34,117 bases of DNA, from positions 1 to 34,117 of the forward strand of contig CAKZMZ010000091.1 of NCBI GenBank assembly GCA_937129345.1. The letters are read 5' to 3'. Position numbers and translations under genes: made by a program. Positions 1-6,949 of the stretch are shown piece after piece (positions within the stretch are counted from its first letter, which is position 1; each line of letters begins with the position of its first letter). Source of the DNA: an uncultured Thalassovita sp. GTDB lineage: Bacteria > Bacteroidota > Bacteroidia > Cytophagales > Flammeovirgaceae. The notes below the pieces were generated by a model, which did no database searches, was not told the DNA's origin, and saw nothing but the letters and a program-made list of their open reading frames with translations.

Positions 1-1
1 A

Positions 2-181
2 GATTATAAATGTGTGGTGCCCGAAAAAGGAAAATACAAGATTTTATTAAACTCTGACGAAAAGAAATTTGGTGGGCACGATAGGGTAGACAACTCAACC
101 ATTTTTGAGACGGACAAAGATCAAATGTTACACATTTACAATGTAAACAGGTCAGTGCAGGTGTTTCAGAAAACACGGTAA
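2..181 (+). CDS. C-terminal end of a GH13 branching enzyme / alpha-amylase family protein (partial)
   Basis: Only the last 59 codons lie in the window; the frame is open to the left edge and stops at 179-181. The fragment reads ILLNSDEKKFGGHDRVD, followed by a short beta-rich tail ending VQVFQKTR. The pattern LNSD-x-x-x-FGGH-x-R-V-D is typical of the C-terminal all-beta domain of 1,4-alpha-glucan branching enzymes, particularly the eukaryote-like GH13_8 type found in Bacteroidota. The family makes alpha-1,6 branches in glycogen in the cytoplasm. No catalytic residues are visible because that domain is outside the window, so another GH13 member remains possible. A strong hairpin terminator follows about 30 bp later. 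Confidence 0.7.
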   Translation, partial: DYKCVVPEKGKYKILLNSDEKKFGGHDRVDNSTIFETDKDQMLHIYNVNRSVQVFQKTR

Positions 182-211
182 AGTAGACCAATCAATGGCC
201 ATTATTTTAAT

Positions 212-240
212 AAAGCTGCTTTAATAGAGCGGCTTTTTTT
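212..240 (+). terminator. Rho-independent terminator after the GH13 gene
   Basis: The inverted repeat AAAGCTGCT (212-220) / AGCGGCTTT (228-236) has one G-U pair, a 7-nt loop and a run of T residues through 240. It lies 30 bp after the stop codon of the GH13 fragment and separates it from the Rieske gene. Confidence 0.85.
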
Positions 241-308
241 ATTGAACAAAAACAATAGAAATCGAGTACAATTATTGATTAAGCTTAATGAGTATAAAAA
301 ATGCAACT

Positions 309-1010
309 ATGAATAGAAGGAAATTTACTAAAGATGTATCTAAATTGGTTTCAACAGGTATTGTATTATCTTCGGGGCAATTTATGGCCGCTTGTGATAA
401 TGATGATGGAGTTGCCCCTGAAGGCACATTAAGCCTACAAATTGAAGAAGAGGCAGAACTTGTAGTTGGAGAAAACTTTGCTATAAAGTGGGTCAGTAGT
501 GGCATAGAAAAAGTTGATTTGGCGTATAAAATAGATCAAGCTGCCAATTATCTTACCTTTCAAAGAGAAGTGGATGCCAATACCGGGCAATTTGATTTTA
601 CAGTGCCGAACAACATAAACGGAACTACACTTACCTTTAGAATATCGAACTCGGTTACAGGAGATGTTTTGGCTGAAGGTTCGCCAATAAACTTGATTTT
701 TAAATGGCTTATTAGCTTAAGTGAAACCGAAGCCCTCAATAATGTGGGTGGTTTTGTAAAAATAACGGAGGTAAACAACCCTTTTATCGTAAGAAAAACA
801 GGTGCAGATAGCTTTATCGCACTCTCTCTAGTTTGCACACACCAAGGCTGTGTAATAGGCGTTGAGGACAACGGTTCTTTTAGGTGTCCCTGCCATGGTT
901 CCACATTTACAGATGCAGGTGCTGTAACCCAAGGGCCGGCAGAAAGACCGTTAGATAACTTTAGGATAGAGCAACCAGATGCAGATAATTTAGTGATTTA
1001 CTATTTTTAA
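309..1010 (+). CDS. Exported Rieske [2Fe-2S] protein (probable Tat-type lipoprotein)
   Basis: Three in-frame ATGs (288, 303-frame neighbours excluded, and 309) are possible; 309 is preferred because it starts MNRRKFTKD, a twin-arginine-like signal. The signal is followed by a hydrophobic stretch and FMAAC, a lipobox-like site with Cys29. The start at 288 would add seven residues. Residues 40-125 look like a beta-sandwich (Ig-like) region. The Rieske fold fills the C-terminal third: CTHQGC (Cys176, His178, Cys181) and CPCHGS (Cys193, Cys195, His196). All four cluster ligands and both disulfide cysteines are present, as in cytochrome bc/b6f Rieske proteins. No cytochrome b gene is adjacent, so the electron partner is unknown. 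The gene converges on the next gene with only 2 bp between stop codons. The Rieske assignment is firm; the lipoprotein assignment is inferred. Confidence 0.88.
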   Translation: MNRRKFTKDVSKLVSTGIVLSSGQFMAACDNDDGVAPEGTLSLQIEEEAELVVGENFAIKWVSSGIEKVDLAYKIDQAANYLTFQREVDANTGQFDFTVPNNINGTTLTFRISNSVTGDVLAEGSPINLIFKWLISLSETEALNNVGGFVKITEVNNPFIVRKTGADSFIALSLVCTHQGCVIGVEDNGSFRCPCHGSTFTDAGAVTQGPAERPLDNFRIEQPDADNLVIYYF

Positions 1011-1012
1011 GA

Positions 1013-1462
1013 TTACAGAGAGGTTTTGGCTTTGGTTAAAGATTTATCAACACCATTGCTAGATGCGGCAGGATATGCATTTAAGAAGTCTATCATCTTG
1101 TGCAAAGACCGAAACCATTTGCCGCCGTTGCTCTCTACCATTTTTCCTACAGCCTCAAGAGATTTTTTTTGGGCACCTGTAAAGCGGTCTTTGCCATCTT
1201 TGGTGAGCACGCAAAAAAGTGTTTTATCAGGGCGTTTATTAGAGTCATCGATTACTTCGGCAATGGAATAGACACCGGTCATTTTTGGAGTGATCACATA
1301 AATGCAAAAATCGCAATGCTCTCTTTCGTGTAATTCTTTCTTATAGGCTTCTTCGTTCCAATCATCCACAACCGGATTAAAATAATTAATCTTCAGTTTA
1401 GGAATGATGTAATCTCTCCAATTAGATTTGTTGGCTGTACCACCCAAAAATACTTTTATCAT
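1013..1462 (-). CDS. Nucleoside 2-deoxyribosyltransferase-like domain protein
   Basis: This 149-residue protein starts MIKVFLGGTA, the first strand and loop of the Rossmannoid nucleoside deoxyribosyltransferase fold. An acidic NPVVDDW segment follows at residues 29-35, then an alternating beta strand CDFCIYVITP (50-59) and GVYSIAEVID (63-72). Glu69 there sits where the family has its catalytic glutamate. Known relatives transfer deoxyribose between bases, but this short subtype (PF15891-like) has no proven substrate and the fold is shared with TIR and SLOG domains. It is the second gene of a probable two-gene minus-strand unit behind the SLATT membrane protein, with a 123-bp gap. Function beyond the fold is inference: nucleotide or NAD-related hydrolysis or sensing is possible. 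Confidence 0.72.
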   Translation of the reverse strand: MIKVFLGGTANKSNWRDYIIPKLKINYFNPVVDDWNEEAYKKELHEREHCDFCIYVITPKMTGVYSIAEVIDDSNKRPDKTLFCVLTKDGKDRFTGAQKKSLEAVGKMVESNGGKWFRSLHKMIDFLNAYPAASSNGVDKSLTKAKTSL

Positions 1463-1585
1463 ATCGGTGTGTAAGTGGGAAACTCTTCTTTTTATCTTTT
1501 AAAATAAAAGTTTAATTGTCTTTTTCCAAATTATAACCCTTGCATTGGCGAAAACGTTTTGCTTTACTTTTGCATATTGCACTTC

Positions 1586-2233
1586 TTAGAGCCTTTTGTC
1601 CTCTTTCTCCTTATCTAAAGCTTGTTTTTTGCCCGATACTTCCACCTGTCTTACTCTTTGTTGCCACCTTTGTGTTTCCTTACTCAATATAGATTCAACC
1701 TTTTGAACTAATAAAGGGAACGCATCCTTCTCATCATAGGGCTCTGAACGGGTCAAATACAAGGCGCGCTCATATTGTAATGACTCACAAGTGGTCCTAT
1801 ACTCTTTCCAAAATTTAAAGTAGTTCTCAAGCTCTAGGGTTTTATTGATTACCACCAAAATAATACCACCAAAGGCAGCACTGATCAAAAGTACTTTTTC
1901 GAGCAAGTCATGCGGGATTATGGCCGTTAATGTTGTGATTACAGGTATGGTAGCTGCAATAATGAACTCTAAGCGCTTGTATTTTTTATACCTTTTTTGG
2001 TTGAAGCTGCTTTTTCTGTCATACCAAGCAATTTGGTTATCTAGGCGGTCTCTAATGTAATCCTCGTCATACATTAATGGCTGTTTGCGTTCTAAGGGCT
2101 TAAAGTTTTGGTATTTGCCACTTATGGTATCAGAAACAGCCTCTTTCTCCGACTCTAAAGCGGCTATCTCTTGGGCCCTTTCTTCTGCATCTACATTAAC
2201 CTCTTTCTCTATTTTTTCTGTTTTATCAGCCAT
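1586..2233 (-). CDS. SLATT / DUF4231 family two-helix membrane protein
   Basis: This 215-residue protein has an acidic, probably coiled N-terminus (1-45), followed by DRLDNQIAWYDRKS (62-75), the start of the DUF4231 (SLATT) domain. Two adjacent transmembrane helices follow at about 89-106 and 112-130, joined by a short IPHD turn. The helical tail (131-195) contains FWKEYRTTCESLQYERALYLT, matching the conserved post-membrane part of the family in order and spacing, and the C-terminus is charged (KKQALDKEKEDKR). SLATT proteins are predicted pore-forming effectors in nucleotide-dependent conflict systems; that role is family-level prediction, not shown here. The downstream neighbour has a nucleotide-handling Rossmannoid fold, which fits the theme. 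No cyclic-nucleotide synthase is nearby. A housekeeping membrane function is the alternative. Confidence 0.75.
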   Translation of the reverse strand: MADKTEKIEKEVNVDAEERAQEIAALESEKEAVSDTISGKYQNFKPLERKQPLMYDEDYIRDRLDNQIAWYDRKSSFNQKRYKKYKRLEFIIAATIPVITTLTAIIPHDLLEKVLLISAAFGGIILVVINKTLELENYFKFWKEYRTTCESLQYERALYLTRSEPYDEKDAFPLLVQKVESILSKETQRWQQRVRQVEVSGKKQALDKEKEDKRL

Positions 2234-2420
2234 AATACAACCGTCGCATTCTAATTGACTGGCTTATTAACGGAATTGTGATACGAATATGATGGAGAAA
2301 ACAGTGCAAAAAAGCAGGTTTTATCGCATCTTAAACTCCTACTGTTTTACTTATGGCCTAAAAAGATAATTTTTCTTTCTATGTAAAGTTTAATTTTTAG
2401 TAAGAAAGCGAGCACATTTC

Positions 2421-3791
2421 ATGGGTAACAATACAAGTTTTAAAATTTACGCGGTAGAAGACGATCCGGTATTTGCAAAAATGCTCAAATACGTGCTTAC
2501 GCTGGATCCAGAACACGAGGTAGAGCTGTTCGATAATGGCCTAGATTTGATGGATAATTTGCACCATCGTCCGGCGCTGATTACCATAGATTATTCTCTG
2601 CCAGACATGAGCGGCGAAGATTTACTCAAAAGGGTAAAATATCAATTTCCTGAGATTCCGGTTATAATCATTTCTGCTCAAGAGCGCATAAAAACAGCCG
2701 TAAAACTATTAAAAGCAGGTGCGTACGATTACATTACAAAAGATGAAGATATAAGAGAAAGGCTGCTCAATAGCATCAATAATGCTAAAAAGAACATTTC
2801 TTTAGCCAACGAAGTAGAGACTTTAAGAGAAGAGCTTTCTATAAAATACGATTTTGAAAAGAACATTATAGGCAAAAGCCCTGCAATGAAAAAGGTATTT
2901 ACTATGCTTGAAAAAGCTGTAAAAACCAACATAACGGTTTCTGTAAATGGCGAAACTGGTACAGGTAAGGAATTGATTGCCAAGGCCGTTCACTTTAATT
3001 CTTCGAGAAAGAACAAACCCTTTATCCCGGTAAATATCGCTGCCCTGCCCAATAGTTTGTTGGAGAGCGAATTGTTCGGTTACGAAAAGGGCGCTTTTAC
3101 GGGGGCCAACAGCCGCAGAATCGGAAAATTTGAAGAGGCCAACAAAGGCACTATCTTTTTAGATGAAATTGGGGAAATGGATGTTAACCTACAGGCCAAA
3201 TTGCTAAGGGTAATACAAGAAAGAGAACTTGTAAGAATTGGTGGAAATGAATTGGTTAAATTGGATGTGCGCATTATAACAGCTACACATAAAGATTTGG
3301 CTAAAGAGGTACAAGCAGGTACATTTAGAGAAGACCTTTACTACAGACTTTTAGGCTTGCCCATTTATCTGCCCCCACTGCGTGAAAGGCAAAACGATGT
3401 ATTGATTATATGCAAGTACTTTGTAGAACAGTTTAGTAAAGAAAATCAACTAGGTAACATCTATATTACCCAAGATGCACAAAAAAAGCTCTTAGCCTAC
3501 TCTTGGCCAGGTAATATTAGAGAACTTAAGGCAGTAATAGAATTGGCCTGCGTGATGAGTGATGGAGAAAAAATTGATGCGGAAGACATACAGTTCAACA
3601 GCCTTAATAAAGATACAGACCTGTTTAGCAAAGAGATGACGATGAAAGAGTACACTTTTACTATTGTCAGAAACTTTTTAGAGAAATACGACGACAATGT
3701 ACTCTTGGTAGCTGAAAAATTGAATGTGGGCAAATCTACCATTTATCGGTATTTAAAAGAGATGGAGGAGGAGAATTTTCAGCTTAGATGA
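2421..3791 (+). CDS. NtrC-family sigma-54-dependent response regulator
   Basis: The protein has 456 residues and the full three-domain layout. The receiver (1-125) has the acidic pair Glu13/Asp14/Asp15, phospho-acceptor Asp57 in ITIDYSLPDMSG and Lys107. The AAA+ domain (about 148-385) has Walker A GETGTGKE (177-184), the sigma-54-contact loop GAFTGA (224-229) and Walker B IFLDE (245-249). A Fis-type helix-turn-helix sits at the end (LLVAEKLNVGKSTIYRYLKEM). It should open sigma-54 promoters when phosphorylated. No histidine kinase is adjacent; the only signalling neighbour is the Hpt protein 175 bp downstream on the same strand, which may relay phosphate to it. The target genes cannot be told from the window. 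The intact GAFTGA loop argues for genuine sigma-54 dependence. Confidence 0.95.
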   Translation: MGNNTSFKIYAVEDDPVFAKMLKYVLTLDPEHEVELFDNGLDLMDNLHHRPALITIDYSLPDMSGEDLLKRVKYQFPEIPVIIISAQERIKTAVKLLKAGAYDYITKDEDIRERLLNSINNAKKNISLANEVETLREELSIKYDFEKNIIGKSPAMKKVFTMLEKAVKTNITVSVNGETGTGKELIAKAVHFNSSRKNKPFIPVNIAALPNSLLESELFGYEKGAFTGANSRRIGKFEEANKGTIFLDEIGEMDVNLQAKLLRVIQERELVRIGGNELVKLDVRIITATHKDLAKEVQAGTFREDLYYRLLGLPIYLPPLRERQNDVLIICKYFVEQFSKENQLGNIYITQDAQKKLLAYSWPGNIRELKAVIELACVMSDGEKIDAEDIQFNSLNKDTDLFSKEMTMKEYTFTIVRNFLEKYDDNVLLVAEKLNVGKSTIYRYLKEMEEENFQLR

Positions 3792-3966
3792 CATCTAAAT
3801 CTAGTTAAGTAAAAAGACAAAAAATTAACATGGGTCATCTCGGCCTGATTGGCCCTCCCTAAGGTTCTACCTAATGAGCTCAAAATAAATGATTTATGAT
3901 TAACCCTGAGGAGGATTAAAATTGATTTAGTTCCGTACATTTACTTACAACACAAAAAATTGAATT

Positions 3967-4329
3967 ATGAATGGGCAGCAAGAGATTATAAACTTTGATT
4001 ATATCAATACGATTGGCCAAAATAACAATGATTTTTTATTGAAAATGATCAATACTTTTTTAGATCAATGCCCTATAATTTTAGCAGAGCTTGAAGAGGC
4101 CGTTTTGAGTGAAGATTGGGAAAAAACGGTTAATTTAGCCCATAGGTTTGTTCCTTCAGTAGGGCTTATGGGTATGGATGATGTTGCGATAGACTTAAAG
4201 CAATTAGAAAACAATGCTAAAAACAGAATGCACCTAGATCAGTCTATGGATTTGTTCCTGCCCATAAAACAAACTTGTATACAAGCCATTGAAGAGCTTG
4301 AGACTAAAAAGAAATTGTTTTTAATCTAG
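3967..4329 (+). CDS. Stand-alone histidine phosphotransfer (Hpt) protein
   Basis: This 120-residue all-helical protein carries the Hpt signature LAHRFVPSVGLMG, with His59 as the likely phosphorylated residue. The upstream helix FLLKMINTFLDQCPIILAELEEAV and downstream helix LKQLENNAK fit the four-helix bundle. Hpt proteins shuttle phosphate between receiver domains and have no kinase activity of their own. The canonical AHxLKGSA motif is replaced by AHRFVPSVG, a variant seen in Bacteroidota Hpt domains. It follows the NtrC-type regulator on the same strand, so a relay between a remote hybrid kinase and that regulator is a reasonable inference. The 175-bp gap suggests it may have its own promoter. 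Confidence 0.88.
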   Translation: MNGQQEIINFDYINTIGQNNNDFLLKMINTFLDQCPIILAELEEAVLSEDWEKTVNLAHRFVPSVGLMGMDDVAIDLKQLENNAKNRMHLDQSMDLFLPIKQTCIQAIEELETKKKLFLI

Positions 4330-4370
4330 CTACTATACATGTACTAATTTAATCGTCCGTAATGTATTGC

Positions 4371-4439
4371 GCCAATTGCATTACGCCAATTGCATTACGC
4401 CAATTGCATTACGCCAATTGCACTGCGCCAGCACTGCGC
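4371..4439. repeat. 14-bp tandem repeat, four units plus a partial one
   Basis: The unit GCCAATTGCATTAC occurs exactly at 4371-4384, 4385-4398 and 4399-4412. A fourth copy at 4413-4426 has two changes (GCCAATTGCACTGC), and a degenerate fifth follows at 4427-4439. Each unit holds the palindrome CAATTG. The array is in the gap between the convergent Hpt and response-regulator genes and is not part of any ORF. Copy number is probably variable between strains. Confidence 0.9.
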
Positions 4440-4447
4440 TTTTCGTA

Positions 4448-4471
4448 CATCCTCATTTATAAATGAGGATG
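4448..4471. repeat. Perfect 24-bp palindrome in a convergent intergenic gap
   Basis: The half-site CATCCTCATTTA (4448-4459) is followed directly by its exact reverse complement (4460-4471), with no mismatch and no spacer. It sits just after the 14-bp tandem repeat and 25 bp from the stop codon of the minus-strand response regulator. There is no T-run on either side, so it is not a standard intrinsic terminator. A protein-binding site or a 3'-end stem in both transcripts is possible. Confidence 0.85.
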
Positions 4472-4495
4472 ATGTGTAGTAGTTAGGTTTTTAAT

Positions 4496-5185
4496 CTAAG
4501 AGAGCTGAACCAACATATACCCTGCGCCGTGCACAGTAATGATGATTTTTGGATTGTTAGGGTTGTTTTCTACCTTTTGCCTCAGTTTAACTATAAAATT
4601 ATCTACAGTTCTGGTTGAGGGGAATTCGTGGTATCCCCAAATTTTTTCAAGTAACTTGTTTCTGGTTACCAAATCGTTTTTGTTTTCCCACAAAAATTCA
4701 AGAATACTAAATTCTTTGTGTGACATTTTCACTTGAAGTCCCTTGTAAAAAGCCTGATATTGCTGAAAGTTGATATCGAGTTTCCCGATAGTGGTAATTT
4801 GCTGTGTTTGCTCTGTGTTGGAGGGGTTTCTCCTTAATACTGCTTTAACCCTGGCTAAAAACTCGCGTAAGCTAAATGGTTTGGTAATGTAATCATCGGC
4901 TCCTAATTCTAGCCCTCTTACTTTATCTATTTCTTCATTTTTTGCAGTTAGTAAGATCACAGGTAGTTCAAGCCCTTTTTTTCTAATGGTTCGGCACAGT
5001 TCAAACCCCGACATTTTGGGCAGCATCACATCCAATACAACCAAATCGTAATTTTGCTCTACAATCATAGCGAGGCCTTCTTCGCCGTTGTCAGCCGTGT
5101 GGACTTGATAGCCTTCAAATTCTAAGTTATCCTTCAAGCCCATCTGCATGCCAGGTTCATCTTCTACAACTAATATTTTTCTCAT
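4496..5185 (-). CDS. OmpR/PhoB-family response regulator
   Basis: This 229-residue protein has the usual length and two domains. The receiver (1-120) has Glu9/Asp10-type acidic residues in VVEDEPG, phospho-acceptor Asp52 in VVLDVMLPKMSG, and the conserved Lys in DDYITKPF. The winged-helix DNA-binding domain (about 130-228) contains EFSILEFLWEN, the recognition region TRTVDNFIVKLRQKVE and the C-terminal hairpin VHGAGYML. It is the second gene of a minus-strand operon, 25 bp after its histidine kinase, so the two form a cognate pair. No regulon can be read from the sequence. Confidence 0.96.
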   Translation of the reverse strand: MRKILVVEDEPGMQMGLKDNLEFEGYQVHTADNGEEGLAMIVEQNYDLVVLDVMLPKMSGFELCRTIRKKGLELPVILLTAKNEEIDKVRGLELGADDYITKPFSLREFLARVKAVLRRNPSNTEQTQQITTIGKLDINFQQYQAFYKGLQVKMSHKEFSILEFLWENKNDLVTRNKLLEKIWGYHEFPSTRTVDNFIVKLRQKVENNPNNPKIIITVHGAGYMLVQLS

Positions 5186-5210
5186 AATCTTTGGTGGTTT
5201 TATGATAGCG

Positions 5211-6800
5211 TTACTCGCTCAATGCTGGGATCTGTAAGCTAAATGTAGTGCCTTTATTTACCGTGCTTTTAAAGTCTATACTTCCTTTGTGCGCTTTTAC
5301 AATATGCTTTACCATAGTTAAGCCTAGGCCGGTACCTTTAGTATCGTGTATATCATGGTTGGGGACTCTAAAAAACTTATTGAAAATATTTTTTTGATGT
5401 TCAAGGGGAATTCCGATGCCGAAGTCTTGTACAGTAATGATGATGGCTTTTCCTTTTCTGTAGGCCGTGATCAGAATTTCTTTCTGTTCCTTACTGTATT
5501 TCATTGCATTATCTATAAGATTGTTTAGGGCCTCTAAGAGTGCAACCTCATCGGCTTTAATAAGAGGCAGTGCAGTCTGCTTTTTAAAATCGACCTTAAA
5601 TTGATGTATGGCAAACTGTCTGTGGTAAGATTCAAGGCATTTTTCTATCAGTTCTTGAACATCGATTATTTTAAAGTCGAATTTTCTTTTGCCCGATTCT
5701 ATCTTAGAAAAGTTAAGTATTTGATTTACGGTATTGGTCAATCTTTGGGCTTCATCAGTAATCATTTTATAGTAAGCTTGCTTCTTATCTTCTTTAATCC
5801 TGCCTTGTTGTAAAGTTTCTGCAAACATGTTGATCATGGCCAAAGGTGTCCTTATTTCATGTGATACATTAGATACAAATTCAGATTTGATTTTAGCCAG
5901 TACAATTTCCTTTCTAATATTTCTATAGACTAAAAATATGGCAATAATTAAAAAGGCATCTATGATCAAGAGTATACTCAAATTCTGTTTCGTTCTGGCT
6001 TGGCTTATTTTATCTATACTATTGCCTTTTAGTGCAATGCCTAGATAATGATCGGGCAATAACCACAAGGGCCTACTCAAGCCAACATTGTTTAGGTTTA
6101 AGGTGTCTGTAAAATAGGTTTGCCTTTTGGTGGGTTGGGTAACATAGCTGGTCATGATAAATTTATCTTTGGCTATTTCCTGCAACTTAGGAGCAAGTAC
6201 ATCTTCAATAAAATATTGAGTATGCACCATTAGCGCAACAAAGTTTTTTTCTTTGAGAGGCTGTTTTAGCGCAAAAACCATAGGTACTAGGGTGTCGTTC
6301 TCAAAGGGTAAGACTTCTATCTTTCTGTAATCATTTTTGATAAAAGATTTTTGTTGTTCTAAGGTTGCTCGATTTTGTTCTATTAAGCCAAAAATTTCCT
6401 TGTCAAAAAGGGAATCGCAAATGATGTTATTTTGAATATTGGTATACTTTTTAATTGAAAAAGTGGCTCGGTTGGCGCTATCTGCAAAAAATATAACTTC
6501 TTGTACGGATGGATTATAGAACATAAACTGTTCTAATAAAGCGAAAGAATCGCTTGTTCTTTCTAAATCAGATAAGTCGTTGGCCCATTTATCTAAAATA
6601 TCATTAGAATATTGGTTTACCGAAAAAAGTACTGCATCGAGTTGGTTCTTGTAAATTTCCTGTAAGATTTGTTCATTACTGTTGAGCCTGCTCAGCTCAA
6701 ATATAGTAAAGGCGATGATCGGTAAGGTCAGTACTGAAAGCAGCACTAGCCCAACTCTCTTTTCTGCATCAGGTACGGCATATAATTTTTGCCAGCGCAT
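5211..6800 (-). CDS. Membrane-bound sensor histidine kinase
   Basis: The protein has 529 residues. A transmembrane helix at 17-35 and a second at about 273-295 enclose a periplasmic sensor region of about 235 residues that matches no domain I can name. There is no HAMP domain: HisKA follows the second helix directly, with His314 in NVSHEIRTPLAM. The ATP-binding domain has the N box NNLIDNAMKYS (Asn431), G1 DFGIGI (459-464), the F box IFNKFFR and G2 GTGLGL (489-494). It phosphorylates the OmpR-type regulator encoded 25 bp downstream. The sensor region has many charged and polar residues and no cysteine-rich or haem motif, so the signal is unknown. Confidence 0.95.
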   Translation of the reverse strand: MRWQKLYAVPDAEKRVGLVLLSVLTLPIIAFTIFELSRLNSNEQILQEIYKNQLDAVLFSVNQYSNDILDKWANDLSDLERTSDSFALLEQFMFYNPSVQEVIFFADSANRATFSIKKYTNIQNNIICDSLFDKEIFGLIEQNRATLEQQKSFIKNDYRKIEVLPFENDTLVPMVFALKQPLKEKNFVALMVHTQYFIEDVLAPKLQEIAKDKFIMTSYVTQPTKRQTYFTDTLNLNNVGLSRPLWLLPDHYLGIALKGNSIDKISQARTKQNLSILLIIDAFLIIAIFLVYRNIRKEIVLAKIKSEFVSNVSHEIRTPLAMINMFAETLQQGRIKEDKKQAYYKMITDEAQRLTNTVNQILNFSKIESGKRKFDFKIIDVQELIEKCLESYHRQFAIHQFKVDFKKQTALPLIKADEVALLEALNNLIDNAMKYSKEQKEILITAYRKGKAIIITVQDFGIGIPLEHQKNIFNKFFRVPNHDIHDTKGTGLGLTMVKHIVKAHKGSIDFKSTVNKGTTFSLQIPALSE

Positions 6801-6902
6801 AAAAACTCTCTTTAATAAAAACGATGTTCTTAAATAGAGTCAAATTAATCTAAAATTTAGCAGCTGGCAATGCTTTTTGTTTGAGTGGAGATTAAAGTAC
6901 AT

Positions 6903-6926
6903 AAAAAAAGCCAGCTAAGGCTGGCT
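6903..6926 (-). terminator. Rho-independent terminator of the small secreted-protein gene
   Basis: On the minus strand a perfect 7-bp stem AGCCAGC/GCTGGCT (6920-6926 and 6909-6915) with a 4-nt loop is followed by seven T residues (plus-strand A run 6903-6909). It lies 24 bp past the stop codon of the 142-residue secreted protein and closes that gene off from the downstream kinase operon. Confidence 0.88.
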
Positions 6927-6949
6927 AAATGTTTTTAAGGTTTCTTTGT

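Noticed and set aside
1013-2233. A complete CBASS-type defence operon
   Set aside because: No cGAS/DncV-like nucleotidyltransferase, nuclease or E1/E2-like gene is nearby; only a two-gene pair can be supported.
4448-4471. The 24-bp palindrome as an intrinsic terminator
   Set aside because: Neither strand has a T-run after the stem, and the stem is AT-rich. It was kept as a palindrome of unknown role.
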